DNA from: Flavobacteriaceae bacterium PS02338
Lineage (GTDB): Bacteria; Bacteroidota; Bacteroidia; Sphingobacteriales; Sphingobacteriaceae
Reading direction: 5' to 3'
Assembly (NCBI GenBank): GCA_029959615.1
Contig: JASCOD010000004.1
Coordinates: forward strand, 186,001 to 250,000
Length of the DNA: 64,000 nucleotides
In this document: in pieces, positions 23,926-31,611 of the stretch
How the letters are laid out: each line of letters begins with the position of its first letter
How positions within the stretch are numbered: position 1 is the stretch's first letter
Program-made: the position numbers and the translations under genes
The notes under the pieces: model-generated
Databases searched by the model: none
Told to the model about the DNA's origin: nothing
Seen by the model: the letters and a program-made list of their open reading frames with translations, nothing else

Positions 23926-25243
23926 TCAGCTTTGAAGTCAGATTGCCATCTATCCAAAGCATATGAAGACTAGAGTATTTACCTTGGGAGTCTTTTACAA
24001 ACTGAATCTGTACGTTTTCATCAAGTAAGAATACACCTTCGGTTACTGGCTGAAGTTTAAAGATATTTGTCCCACCACGCTCAGGGTTTTTACATAAAAT
24101 ATTGCCGTTTTCTACATAGAAATTTATTCCTCCTACAAATGTGCCTGTATATTTGCCCAATTCCTCTCGGTTTAATTTAGGAGGGTTGGTTTTTGCAACT
24201 AGGTCGTTTATAGCCCATTGAATAATTCGCTTTTCCTTCTCTGTTTTAGACTTTGTGAAAAGGTCTTGATAAATAGTTTCTTGAGCTTTCGCCAAAGCCT
24301 TGGATGCTATCACTGAAATATTCGGAATAACTCCAACTCCTTCCCAATTCATTAAAGTAATTGGATTAATGGGTCTTGCAAAAGGTATTCTTGCCAAAAA
24401 GCCTTGCCCAATTGGAAATGGAATTGCTGGATGTGCCCCTCCTCCAGTTGTTTCTCCTACTACTGTTGCACGTTTTAGAGTCTGCATTGTATAGGAAAAA
24501 TCCTCAGCGCCCGAAAAGGTATTCTTGCTTGTAAGAATATAGATGGGCATAGATAAAAACAGGCCGTCGGTACTAGTGGGATCTGTATACAAAGACATCG
24601 TGTCTTTACTAAAAGTACTTACCATGTCTTGCATGTGAACCCTGTCTTTAAAGAAGTAACTTTCTACCTGTTTAACCATGAAAGGGTCACCTCCTCCATT
24701 ATACCTTAGGTCGATTATAAGGGCTTTTGAATTTTTTAAAAAGGTCATTGCTGCCGTTAAAGTTGGCTTTGCTGCCTTTATATTGCCGCTAAATTCATTG
24801 AATTGTATATAGCCTATGTTGCCTGGAAGAATTTCCAGCTTTTTAAACTTGAAATTACTTTCAATTTCATAAGCCTTTTGTTGTTTTATGGCATCGTCTT
24901 GCTCTTTTAGGTTTTCGTTCGGTACAAGATCTTGATAGAAGATGTTAAAGTGCGAATCATAGCATACTTTCCTAATATCTTCGATTAATTGGTAGGCGAG
25001 TAGATTAGGCTCTTTAATTGAATCGTAAACGCCTTTTTTATATTGCTCTCTTAAATATTTGTTCATCTGAACGGCCTTTTCTGGGAAAATATAATGTTTT
25101 TCTATTGACTTGGTAAGAGAGTCAATTAAGGCTTTAATATCTAATGATTTGCTGTGAATACCTTTTTGAGTTACTTGGGCTATGCAGCTATTAGAAAAAA
25201 ACAGAACTATGAAGAGGGATAAGAGTTTAAGGAGATTTTTCAT
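23918..25243 (-). CDS. S41 family (tail-specific/CtpA-like) secreted peptidase
   Basis: 441 residues from 25243 (MKNLLKLLSLFIVLFFSNSC), with a signal or lipobox at NSC; a start at 25309 lies in the repeat and is rejected. Helical N-terminal TSP domain (DSLTKSIEKHYIFPEKAVQMNKYL), then the S41 core: PGNIGYIQFNEF, LIIDLRYNGGGDPFMVKQVE, the catalytic serine in TSKNTFSGAEDF and the lysine-region ATVVGETTGGGAHP. A C-terminal beta domain follows (GKYTGTFVGGINFYVENG). No PDZ domain is apparent, as in many Bacteroidota homologues. Physically it is a single-gene unit between two related repeats. Confidence 0.88.
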   Translation of the reverse strand: MKNLLKLLSLFIVLFFSNSCIAQVTQKGIHSKSLDIKALIDSLTKSIEKHYIFPEKAVQMNKYLREQYKKGVYDSIKEPNLLAYQLIEDIRKVCYDSHFNIFYQDLVPNENLKEQDDAIKQQKAYEIESNFKFKKLEILPGNIGYIQFNEFSGNIKAAKPTLTAAMTFLKNSKALIIDLRYNGGGDPFMVKQVESYFFKDRVHMQDMVSTFSKDTMSLYTDPTSTDGLFLSMPIYILTSKNTFSGAEDFSYTMQTLKRATVVGETTGGGAHPAIPFPIGQGFLARIPFARPINPITLMNWEGVGVIPNISVIASKALAKAQETIYQDLFTKSKTEKEKRIIQWAINDLVAKTNPPKLNREELGKYTGTFVGGINFYVENGNILCKNPERGGTNIFKLQPVTEGVFLLDENVQIQFVKDSQGKYSSLHMLWIDGNLTSKLRK

Positions 25244-25303
25244 GAAAAAGCTTAAGTTGTTTTTGTCATTATGTCCTATGGTACTTGTCTGTGTTTTAGG
25301 CTT

Positions 25304-25440
25304 GCCCATAACGGTTTGCAGATTTGCGATGGGCGGGATTTTTAGCGCTAAAGTTCAATCGAAGAAAAGAAGTTGAAATCTTCTATACATGTCCTATCGA
25401 AGCCATTGAGCCCCACTTTTGGCAATACCTTGTTGGGAGC
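25304..25440. repeat. 137-bp cassette-edge-like repeat (copy 1)
   Basis: Ends are loosely complementary: CCCATAACGGTTTGC at the left and GGCAATACCTTGTTGGG at the right. The inner block AAGTTCAATCGAAGAA...TTGAA aligns with copy 2. It fills the space between the 3' end of the 303-residue gene and the start of the S41 gene. Size and imperfect-palindrome form recall attC-type recombination sites, without the canonical core at both ends. Confidence 0.7.
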
Positions 25441-25447
25441 AGTTTTT

Positions 25448-26359
25448 CTACTTACGCTTAAAAGTTTTTGCAATTTTTTTAAAGCTCTCTAAATATTTTA
25501 CAAAGTCGTCTTTTGACTGTCCAACAATTATATAGTAGTCTCCATTATCATTGAATAGCATTACTTGATACACTAATTCAGGTTTGTCATTTTTCGTTTT
25601 TCCGTCAGCAATAATTTCATACCCTTTTAGATTATCAATAGTAATTTCTTTGATTTCTTTGATGATATTTTGCTCACCCCTCGGAAGTTTTCTAAGTCGT
25701 TCTTCCGAATATTTCTTTCGGTTTTGTGTCAAAACTTTTGCAACCGAATTACCAACAATCAAAGTTGGTTTTTCTGTTGGGATTTGTCCATCAGTAGAGT
25801 AAAGTAAACTACCTGACATATACTTTATTAGTTTGAAGTCCGTATCATCCGTGTCGATCGTAAAAGTTGCTGCGTCAAGCGGATTGTCATTTTGAGCATT
25901 ATTATAAACTGTCGAAAGTATAGCCTCTTTAATTTTAACCTCAATCTCTTTTGATGCTTCTGGATATATACCATTTACTAGAACAGTTCCTTTTGTGTCG
26001 CCAAAGACAAGCATTTGTTTTATGTAAGTTTTCCCATTTGCTGGTTGGGTAATATTAAACATGACGGCTTTTGAACCATTAAAGTCAATAGTCTGTTTCT
26101 TGATTAGTGTCATTCCTCTTGATTTTAAAGCATCTGCTGTAAAACCGTTAACAATGGATTGGTATGGTGCAGGAAGTTCATTAATCATTATTGATGCTCC
26201 TGTTTCAGCATTTTGAAAACCACTAAAGTTTGTCGCAGTTACAAAACCACTAGGTGGAATTAAACGGCATTTTGTTCCTGAAACCTTAATAAGTTTTTCT
26301 GTCTGTCCAAAAGCGATTTGTCCCAAAAATAGGAACGCAAATAAAAGTCTTTTTTTCAT
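25448..26359 (-). CDS. Secreted protein of unknown function
   Basis: 303 residues with a signal peptide (MKKRLLFAFLFLGQIAFGQ). The body is alternating strands and helices: CRLIPPSGFVTATNFSGFQNAETGASIMINELPAPYQS, MTLIKKQTIDFNGSKAVMFNITQPANGKTYIKQML, and a second half with a similar shape (ITIDNLKGYEIIADG, YQVMLFNDNGDYYIIVGQS). The two halves look like an internal duplication of a small alpha/beta domain that might bind a ligand. No catalytic motif was recognised. It is in the accessory segment, the same orientation as the S41 and ParDE genes, followed by a cassette-like repeat. Confidence 0.65.
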   Translation of the reverse strand: MKKRLLFAFLFLGQIAFGQTEKLIKVSGTKCRLIPPSGFVTATNFSGFQNAETGASIMINELPAPYQSIVNGFTADALKSRGMTLIKKQTIDFNGSKAVMFNITQPANGKTYIKQMLVFGDTKGTVLVNGIYPEASKEIEVKIKEAILSTVYNNAQNDNPLDAATFTIDTDDTDFKLIKYMSGSLLYSTDGQIPTEKPTLIVGNSVAKVLTQNRKKYSEERLRKLPRGEQNIIKEIKEITIDNLKGYEIIADGKTKNDKPELVYQVMLFNDNGDYYIIVGQSKDDFVKYLESFKKIAKTFKRK

Positions 26360-26568
26360 TTTGAGGTGAGTCGTTTTAAAATTGCTACCAACTTATGCAT
26401 ATGTGTAATAAAACTACCTAAATCGTACAGTAGCTTGTTGTCTTTGCTTAGTATTATATCAAATTTCCGGAAATTCTTTGAAGAAGCCCGAACGTTAATT
26501 AACCCTAAACTAACACATAACTTTAAGGTTTGCAAGTGAGTCTTTCAAAACAAGGAACGTTGGTCCTC

Positions 26569-26925
26569 GGAGCAGCATTTAAGCACCTTTACCGAGCAAA
26601 TTGCTTCTTTAACTAGCATTATTGCTTGTAAAACAATCCGATAAGACGCTTTGAGGTTCAACATTGCGTCTTCGAGGTTCAAGTTTTTCTTGTTGGAGGA
26701 GCAAATTGCTACTCAAAGCTTCGATGAAGCGTCTTTGAGGGACAACGTTGCCTCTTTGAGAAGCAAACTTTTCTTGTTGGAAGAGCAATTTCCTACTAAA
26801 AGCTTAATGACCGAACCTTTGAAAAGCAAATTGCTAGGGTAGAGGAGGAAGATTGAGCCTTACAGCAGCAATTTACTAGCTTGGAGAAGCAAAGACCAAC
26901 CTTTAAGAAGGAATGTGCTAGCTAA
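26569..26925. repeat. 84-bp higher-order tandem repeat, non-coding
   Basis: The 26360-27131 gap (about 770 bp) has no credible gene. Inside it, units starting at 26569, 26653, 26737 and 26821 repeat with an exact 84-nt period, each made of four degenerate subunits of 21, 22, 23 and 18 nt with the theme GAGNAGCAAATTGCT. The D subunits (26719-26736, 26803-26820, 26887-26904) end GCGTCTTT, GAACCTTT, CAACCTTT. A fifth unit starts at 26905 and fades. A 63-codon frame (26651-26842) runs through it but has no ribosome site. The rest of the gap is AT-rich with no feature seen. Confidence 0.75.
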
Positions 26926-27131
26926 GATGAACATAAACAACAAAGGGCCGAAGACTTTCGATCCTTTGATGCTCAACGATTAATCTTTAGGTAAGGTAGT
27001 TCTTCATTTGCCCAGAAAGCGAAGCCCTAAATCGTCTGCTACCGTCAGTAAATCCAACCGCAAGTAAAACAGTAAGTTAAAATAATTTTGATTAACTTTA
27101 ATACACTCATTAATTTAAATTAAACCTCAAC

Positions 27132-28391
27132 ATGAAAACAAAATTATTGTTGCCATTATTTATGGCTATCTCTCTTTTAGCTTGTAAAAGATCTGAAATT
27201 GCACCCGAAACAAGTGAAAACAAAAAAGGCTTTAAACTCAACAAAATTTCTGCTGCTGTACCTACTAGCTCTTCCTCTTTATATCGTGGTTTGTACCTAG
27301 ATTCTACCTCGTACATATTGGGCGATACCGTAAAAGAGAATAAGGTGCTCAATTGGTGCGTGGCCAATAAAATTACAGCTATTACTTATTACGACATTCG
27401 TAGGTCGTTAGAATTAGGTAAATCTTCTCAATTGGCCGATTTTTTAAAAAGGGCTAGAACCAGTTATGGTATTAAGGAAAATGCTGCGGTAGTAGCAAGT
27501 TATTGGCGTGTAGAAAATATGATAGACACGTTTAACAACAATAAAGTGGATACCTTAAAAAGATTTAACTGGATACATTTTGAATTGGAGTGGTGGAATG
27601 GGGAGTCTACTTTTACGAATTACATTAGTGAACTTGCTAATATCAAAGCTTGGGGGCTTACCCAAACGCCAAAGGTGAGAACAGAAAACTATATCGGTTG
27701 GTTTACTGATCCATCAGGTCAGGACTCGCTCATGGCGAGCAGTTTGATTCAAAATAGCCATAGGATACATGTTCATGATTATTACCCGTCACCTTCGTGG
27801 AATTACATTCAAAATAGGGTAGATTATTTAGGAAGGGCCGCCCATGCTTTAAGTAAACAGGTACCCATTATTCCCATATTTGATGCTGATTTAGCGGTGA
27901 CTGGTACTTATTTCCAAACCAACTCTTTTGATAGCGCTTATGAAACGGTGATCAATGGTTATGCTTCGTCTTCTATCCCTAAAAAAAGCAATGTAGATAT
28001 TATTGGCTACCAATTGTTTTCGTACAGTGAAACACGAGATGCCAGACCTTTACCTAAAGTGATCACCTTTAAGGTCAACAATGCACCTGCTAAGCCAATT
28101 AGCGGGGTAATCAGAGTTTACGACAATACCAATAAGCTGATAGACAGTGAAAATTTTTATGCCAATACCAATGTTTTAGAGCCTTTAAAGCAACCAAATA
28201 GCTGGCGAATGGAGGTAGATGTTACCAATGCCGCTACAGTTAGATATGTAATGGAAGTTTACATTAAGGGTAACTTTGTAGAATCATTTACTATTGCTGG
28301 AGGAACAACGAGAACACTGATGAAAGTGCCATATCCAAGCGGATTTCATGATCTTCAGGGAAATGTAACACTTACGTTCTATCCTTACTAG
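27132..28391 (+). CDS. Lipoprotein of unknown function, possible TIM-barrel-like domain
   Basis: 419 residues. The lipobox is at LLACKR (cysteine 18), with RSEIAPETSE after it, an arrangement suggestive of surface lipoproteins. Residues 45-290 are alpha/beta with features such as YRGLYLDSTSYILGD, VLNWCVANKITAITYYDI, RFNWIHFELEWWNGE, VRTENYIGWF, RIHVHDYYPSP and VPIIPIFDAD, which look like consecutive barrel strands (Asp/Glu at strand ends), as in glycoside-hydrolase-like folds. The last 110 residues are a beta-sandwich (GVIRVYDNTNKLIDSENFY ... NVTLTFYPY). No family recognised. It may be a surface glycan-binding or hydrolase-like lipoprotein. Confidence 0.6.
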   Translation: MKTKLLLPLFMAISLLACKRSEIAPETSENKKGFKLNKISAAVPTSSSSLYRGLYLDSTSYILGDTVKENKVLNWCVANKITAITYYDIRRSLELGKSSQLADFLKRARTSYGIKENAAVVASYWRVENMIDTFNNNKVDTLKRFNWIHFELEWWNGESTFTNYISELANIKAWGLTQTPKVRTENYIGWFTDPSGQDSLMASSLIQNSHRIHVHDYYPSPSWNYIQNRVDYLGRAAHALSKQVPIIPIFDADLAVTGTYFQTNSFDSAYETVINGYASSSIPKKSNVDIIGYQLFSYSETRDARPLPKVITFKVNNAPAKPISGVIRVYDNTNKLIDSENFYANTNVLEPLKQPNSWRMEVDVTNAATVRYVMEVYIKGNFVESFTIAGGTTRTLMKVPYPSGFHDLQGNVTLTFYPY

Positions 28392-28404
28392 ATATGTAAT
28401 AAAA

Positions 28405-28568
28405 CCTATTTTTCATTTTTGGAAATTTAGCCACAGATGCACAGATATTTGAAAATTGATTTTTTGAATTAAAATCATAACATTCTAGATAAATCTTGTT
28501 TAAGAACAATAAGAATCTGTGCATCCCCGACATATCGGGACAGGTCCTACGGCTAAATGCACAACAGG
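28405..28568. repeat. Dispersed palindromic repeat, family F (copy 1) with nested insert
   Basis: TTTAGCCACAGATGCACAGA at the left, AATCTGTGCATC and GGCTAAATGCACAACAGG at the right, as in 46241-46402. Here a 26-nt block containing CCCGACATATCGGGACAGG splits the right arm (28532-28557). The outer left end is decayed. Confidence 0.8.
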
Positions 28569-28590
28569 TATAATAAAGTATAGTTAATCA

Positions 28591-28621
28591 AAAAAGGGTA
28601 TCAGAAACTGATACCCTTTTT
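28591..28621. terminator. Intrinsic terminator, bidirectional
   Basis: AAAAAGGGTATCAG, loop AAA, CTGATACCCTTTTT: perfect 14-bp stem ending in T-runs on both strands. It can stop the lipoprotein transcript and the minus-strand FkbH/MBOAT operon from entering each other. Confidence 0.85.
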
Positions 28622-28634
28622 GCCTTTATTATTT

Positions 28635-28910
28635 TAGCGTGAGTTCGGGCTAAGCAATTTTGCTTTTGCACCATTTCAAGCCTACGCAAAGCCTCTTCGT
28701 TTTGCTAAAATCGGCCTTGGCTGATGCGGATAGCTGTAATTTGCCCTTCAGCTGACTTTAATAGCATCAGACGCAGCCGTGGCTTTTTTTGCATACTTTT
28801 TTCAGCTAAAGGAAAAAAGTTTGTCCGCGAAGCGACCGAAGCAATAAGTAGTAGCACATAAGTGATGGTTTATACCAATATTAGTAATTGTGACACATAA
28901 AGCTACTTTC
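28635..28910. other. GC-richer non-coding remnant between two terminator-separated genes
   Basis: A segment richer in G+C than its surroundings, with short inverted and repeated words (GGCCTTGGCTGATGCGG, GGGCTAAGC, TTTTTCAGCTAAAGGAAAAAAG making a small hairpin, TTTGTCCGCGAAGCGACCGA). It has no long frame and no tRNA cloverleaf that I could fold. It may be a decayed gene or a member of a repeat family. Confidence 0.35.
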
Positions 28911-28926
28911 TTATTCCGAACTGACG

Positions 28927-29937
28927 TTATTTTAGTGTTTTATATAAGCTTAACTCTGTTTCTGAAGGTTTGATATCCTCTGCTTTTCTGCTATACTTTA
29001 TGCGATGTGTAAAATATAGATCGGCAATATCATCACCGCTAGACTGTAGGAAAATGATATCTGGTTCAGTGTATTTTAATTTGTCGTTCCATAATGACAG
29101 GTAATCATCTACAGAATAACCAATTTTAGCTGCATTGATTACTTCCTTATCTGGGAACATCGTTTGTAACTGACCTGAGCCTGTTTTGTTGTTGTCTAAG
29201 AATGGGAAGAATAATGCAGAATCGCCAATGTAAAGGATGCGTTGTTTAGTTTTTGGAAAAGTAAGGTCATGATCCATTCTTAAGCCTTGGCTGTTGGTAA
29301 TTAGCTTGTAAGGTAAGTTTTTGCCACCATCAGTAATGGTGTTTTGGTTAGGATCTTGGTCTCCGAAAATTTTAGGCCTATCGGTATAATTGCTACTTGT
29401 TTTTACATCGTTGTATTTCTTCACGTATTTAGCCATTTCGTTAGTTAAAATACGAGCACCATTTTCGTTAAAGTGACCATCTACTGGCATAAAGGTAATT
29501 TCTTCGGCCTTTTTGTTAACTATCAAAGGAACAAAATCGATAAAATCAACACCGTTTTGTTTACATAGGTTGCTGATAAATTCTTTACCTATTCTTTGCA
29601 TCGGGATGGTAGATTCTGTAGTGATCCAGCAAAAAACAAGTTTAGCACCAGTACCTTTCATTTCTTTTACCAACTGCTCAAAATCGGCTTTATATCTTTG
29701 TTTTAGTTCATCAAGTGTTTGTTTAGCCAATTCGTTGTCTGCATAAAGCTCCTCTCTAGGGATTTTGTCATAATCACTAAGGTTAATGCCGCTAGATGTA
29801 GCATCTGTAGTTTTTTCACTAGTTCCAACAGTAGAAGCTACCACACTGTCTTTGTCTTTACTTTTTTCGTAGAAGAAGTATCCCAATACCCCAAGTATTA
29901 GAACTGCCGTTAAAATTTTTACTGCGTTTTTGTTCAT
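28927..29937 (-). CDS. SGNH-like membrane-anchored protein of the acyl-transfer operon
   Basis: 336 residues with an N-terminal membrane helix (AVKILTAVLILGVLGYFFYE) and a Ser/Thr-rich linker. Two SGNH-like parts: GAKLVFCWITTESTIPMQRIG with VDGHFNENGARILTNEMAKY (the DxxH-like end motif), and ILYIGDSALFFPFLDNN (GDS block) with AAKIGYSVDDYLSLW and PDIIFLQSSGDDI. AlgJ/AlgX- and DltD-like partners of MBOAT enzymes have such SGNH domains. It lies 3 nt after the MBOAT gene, so it most likely completes or edits acyl transfer to an exocellular substrate. Order of blocks suggests circular-permutation-like or two-domain arrangement. Confidence 0.75.
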   Translation of the reverse strand: MNKNAVKILTAVLILGVLGYFFYEKSKDKDSVVASTVGTSEKTTDATSSGINLSDYDKIPREELYADNELAKQTLDELKQRYKADFEQLVKEMKGTGAKLVFCWITTESTIPMQRIGKEFISNLCKQNGVDFIDFVPLIVNKKAEEITFMPVDGHFNENGARILTNEMAKYVKKYNDVKTSSNYTDRPKIFGDQDPNQNTITDGGKNLPYKLITNSQGLRMDHDLTFPKTKQRILYIGDSALFFPFLDNNKTGSGQLQTMFPDKEVINAAKIGYSVDDYLSLWNDKLKYTEPDIIFLQSSGDDIADLYFTHRIKYSRKAEDIKPSETELSLYKTLK

Positions 29938-29940
29938 GAT

Positions 29941-31365
29941 TTAAAATTGAAAATATAGAAATTCTGTTTGGTTGTTTAAATTTTTAGACGAAAATATGAT
30001 GATCACCATCAGCGCACATAAAGACCATTTGATATAGTATGGCCAGCCAGTGATCTGTAGGGCGTAGGGTTTACTCCTTTGAAACCATTCAAAAATCAAT
30101 AGGCCTACGATATATAAAAGGTAAATTGAGTTTGTTTCTGGTGCCATTACCCATTCTGCAGTAAAAATCTGCTGTATGATACCCCAAAAATGTTCGATGC
30201 TGGTAGCTCTAAATATCAGTTGGGTAAAGCTCCAAAAGATAAATACAAATACGCCACTTAGCAACGAGTAAAAAATTGGGTTGTATTTTTTAGACCAGCC
30301 TTTTCTTTTCTTCTTGGTCAGTAGTTCGTAACCTATGGCTATGCCGTGTATAGCGCCCCAAAGAATAAATGTCCAGTTTGCGCCGTGCCATAAACCACTA
30401 ATAGTAAAGCTTAACAGCGCAGCATAAAAGATCCCTATTTTACCCCAGGCTCTTCTTTTAAATGATATCGGTGTGAAAAGGTAATCCTGTATCCAATTGG
30501 ATAAAGACATGTGCCATTTGCGCCAAAATTCGGATACGCTGGTAGAGAAAAATGGGTAGTTAAAGTTTTGCAATAGTTCAAATCCAAGCATACGTGCACA
30601 TCCTAAGGCAATGTCAGAATAGCCAGAAAAATCACAATACATTTGGAAGGTAAACATAACCACTGCTATGATCAGCGTAATTGGATGCAGGTCTTGGTAG
30701 TGGGCAAATGCATAATTTACCTGTGTGGCTAGGGTATCTGCAATCACTATTTTTTTGAAGAACCCCCATAACATCTGTAAAAAACCTTCTTCCAGTTTCA
30801 ACCAACTGAACTGACGTTTGTTAGCAAATTGAGGTAGTAAATGGTTTGCTCTTTCTATAGGGCCTGCTACCAATTGCGGGAAAAAAGCAATATGGGCTAT
30901 AAACTCGAAGTAATTGTTTGAAGCCTGGTATTTTCGTTGATAGACATCATAGGTGTAACCTAAGATATGGAACGTGAAAAAGCTAATGGCAAGTGGTAAG
31001 GCAATATGTAATGGTGTATAGTCTACATTAAAGCCGAGCGATTTAGCGAAATCGGTAAAGGAGGAGATGAAAAAATTAAAGTACTTGTAATAGCAAAGAA
31101 TGCCGATATGAACAATGATACTGAGGTTCATGTACATACGCCGTTTTTTATCGCTGTGCGCTTCGCTTAGCAGCTTGGTAATCAAGAAACCAAAGGAAGA
31201 ACTAAATAATAGCAGCAGACAAAAACGCCAATCCCACCAGCCGTAAAAAATATAACTGGCCACTAACAGGAGCATGTTTTGTGCTTTTCTGTTAGCATTG
31301 AGGGTCCAATAGATAATAAATACTATAGGGAAGAAAACGAAAAAGGAAAAAGATGAGAAAAGCAT
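29941..31365 (-). CDS. MBOAT family acyltransferase (AlgI/DltB-like)
   Basis: 474 residues with about 11 membrane helices. Family landmarks are MLFSSFSFFVFFPIVFIIYW at the start, ASYIFYGWWDWRFCLLL, PHIAFFPQLVAGPI-like FIAHIAFFPQLVAGPIERA, YCDFSGYSDIALGCARMLGF, NFNYPFFSTSVSEFWRKWHM (with LSNWIQDYLFTP) and SGLWHGANWTFILWGAIHG, whose histidine is the catalytic one in the AlgI/DltB group. The enzyme moves an acyl group from a cytosolic carrier across the membrane to an extracellular glycan or lipid. The ACP stop overlaps its start (TAATG), which makes the carrier protein the likely donor. Confidence 0.95.
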   Translation of the reverse strand: MLFSSFSFFVFFPIVFIIYWTLNANRKAQNMLLLVASYIFYGWWDWRFCLLLLFSSSFGFLITKLLSEAHSDKKRRMYMNLSIIVHIGILCYYKYFNFFISSFTDFAKSLGFNVDYTPLHIALPLAISFFTFHILGYTYDVYQRKYQASNNYFEFIAHIAFFPQLVAGPIERANHLLPQFANKRQFSWLKLEEGFLQMLWGFFKKIVIADTLATQVNYAFAHYQDLHPITLIIAVVMFTFQMYCDFSGYSDIALGCARMLGFELLQNFNYPFFSTSVSEFWRKWHMSLSNWIQDYLFTPISFKRRAWGKIGIFYAALLSFTISGLWHGANWTFILWGAIHGIAIGYELLTKKKRKGWSKKYNPIFYSLLSGVFVFIFWSFTQLIFRATSIEHFWGIIQQIFTAEWVMAPETNSIYLLYIVGLLIFEWFQRSKPYALQITGWPYYIKWSLCALMVIIIFSSKNLNNQTEFLYFQF

Positions 31366-31610
31366 TATTTAGATTTTTCTATGATCAGGTTGATCAGATC
31401 TCCTACATTATTTAGATTTTGTATTTCTGGTAAAGTAAATTTAAAACCATACTTTTTCTCAACGGAGTAGATGATTTGTATATGATTAAGAGAATCCCAT
31501 CCGTCAACATCGTTTGCGGTGGTTTCTGCTGTTAATGATACTTCACCTTCGTCTATAACTTCGGTAAAGATTTCGTTTAGTTCTTCAATAATTTCTGCTT
31601 GTGTCTTCAT
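31365..31610 (-). CDS. Acyl carrier protein
   Basis: 81 residues, helical, with the phosphopantetheine site S40 in VDGWDSLNHIQIIYSVEKKY. This is the DSL motif with the following helix, typical of stand-alone carrier proteins of FkbH-type loading systems rather than of fatty-acid synthesis ACP. It lies 1 nt from the FkbH stop and overlaps the MBOAT start, so it most likely shuttles the FkbH product to the MBOAT enzyme. A separate phosphopantetheinyl transferase is needed from elsewhere. Confidence 0.93.
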   Translation of the reverse strand: MKTQAEIIEELNEIFTEVIDEGEVSLTAETTANDVDGWDSLNHIQIIYSVEKKYGFKFTLPEIQNLNNVGDLINLIIEKSK

Positions 31611-31611
31611 T

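Noticed and set aside
23100..26359. True integron cassette array
   Set aside because: No integrase in the window, and only one boundary shows a core-like GCCTAAC; kept as cassette-like only.
26651..26842. 63-codon frame with 28-residue internal repeats
   Set aside because: It follows the 84-nt tandem repeat exactly, has no ribosome site, and flanking units carry stops in this frame, so the repeat explains it.
26569..26925. 84-bp repeat as a CRISPR array
   Set aside because: The whole unit repeats with no unique spacers and subunits are degenerate.
28635..28910. tRNA or known small RNA in the GC-richer segment
   Set aside because: No cloverleaf or known fold could be drawn by eye; left as an undefined segment.
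30000..31365. MBOAT as alginate O-acetylation gene algI
   Set aside because: The linked FkbH and dedicated ACP argue for a carrier-bound donor rather than acetyl transfer as in alginate; no alginate synthesis genes are near.
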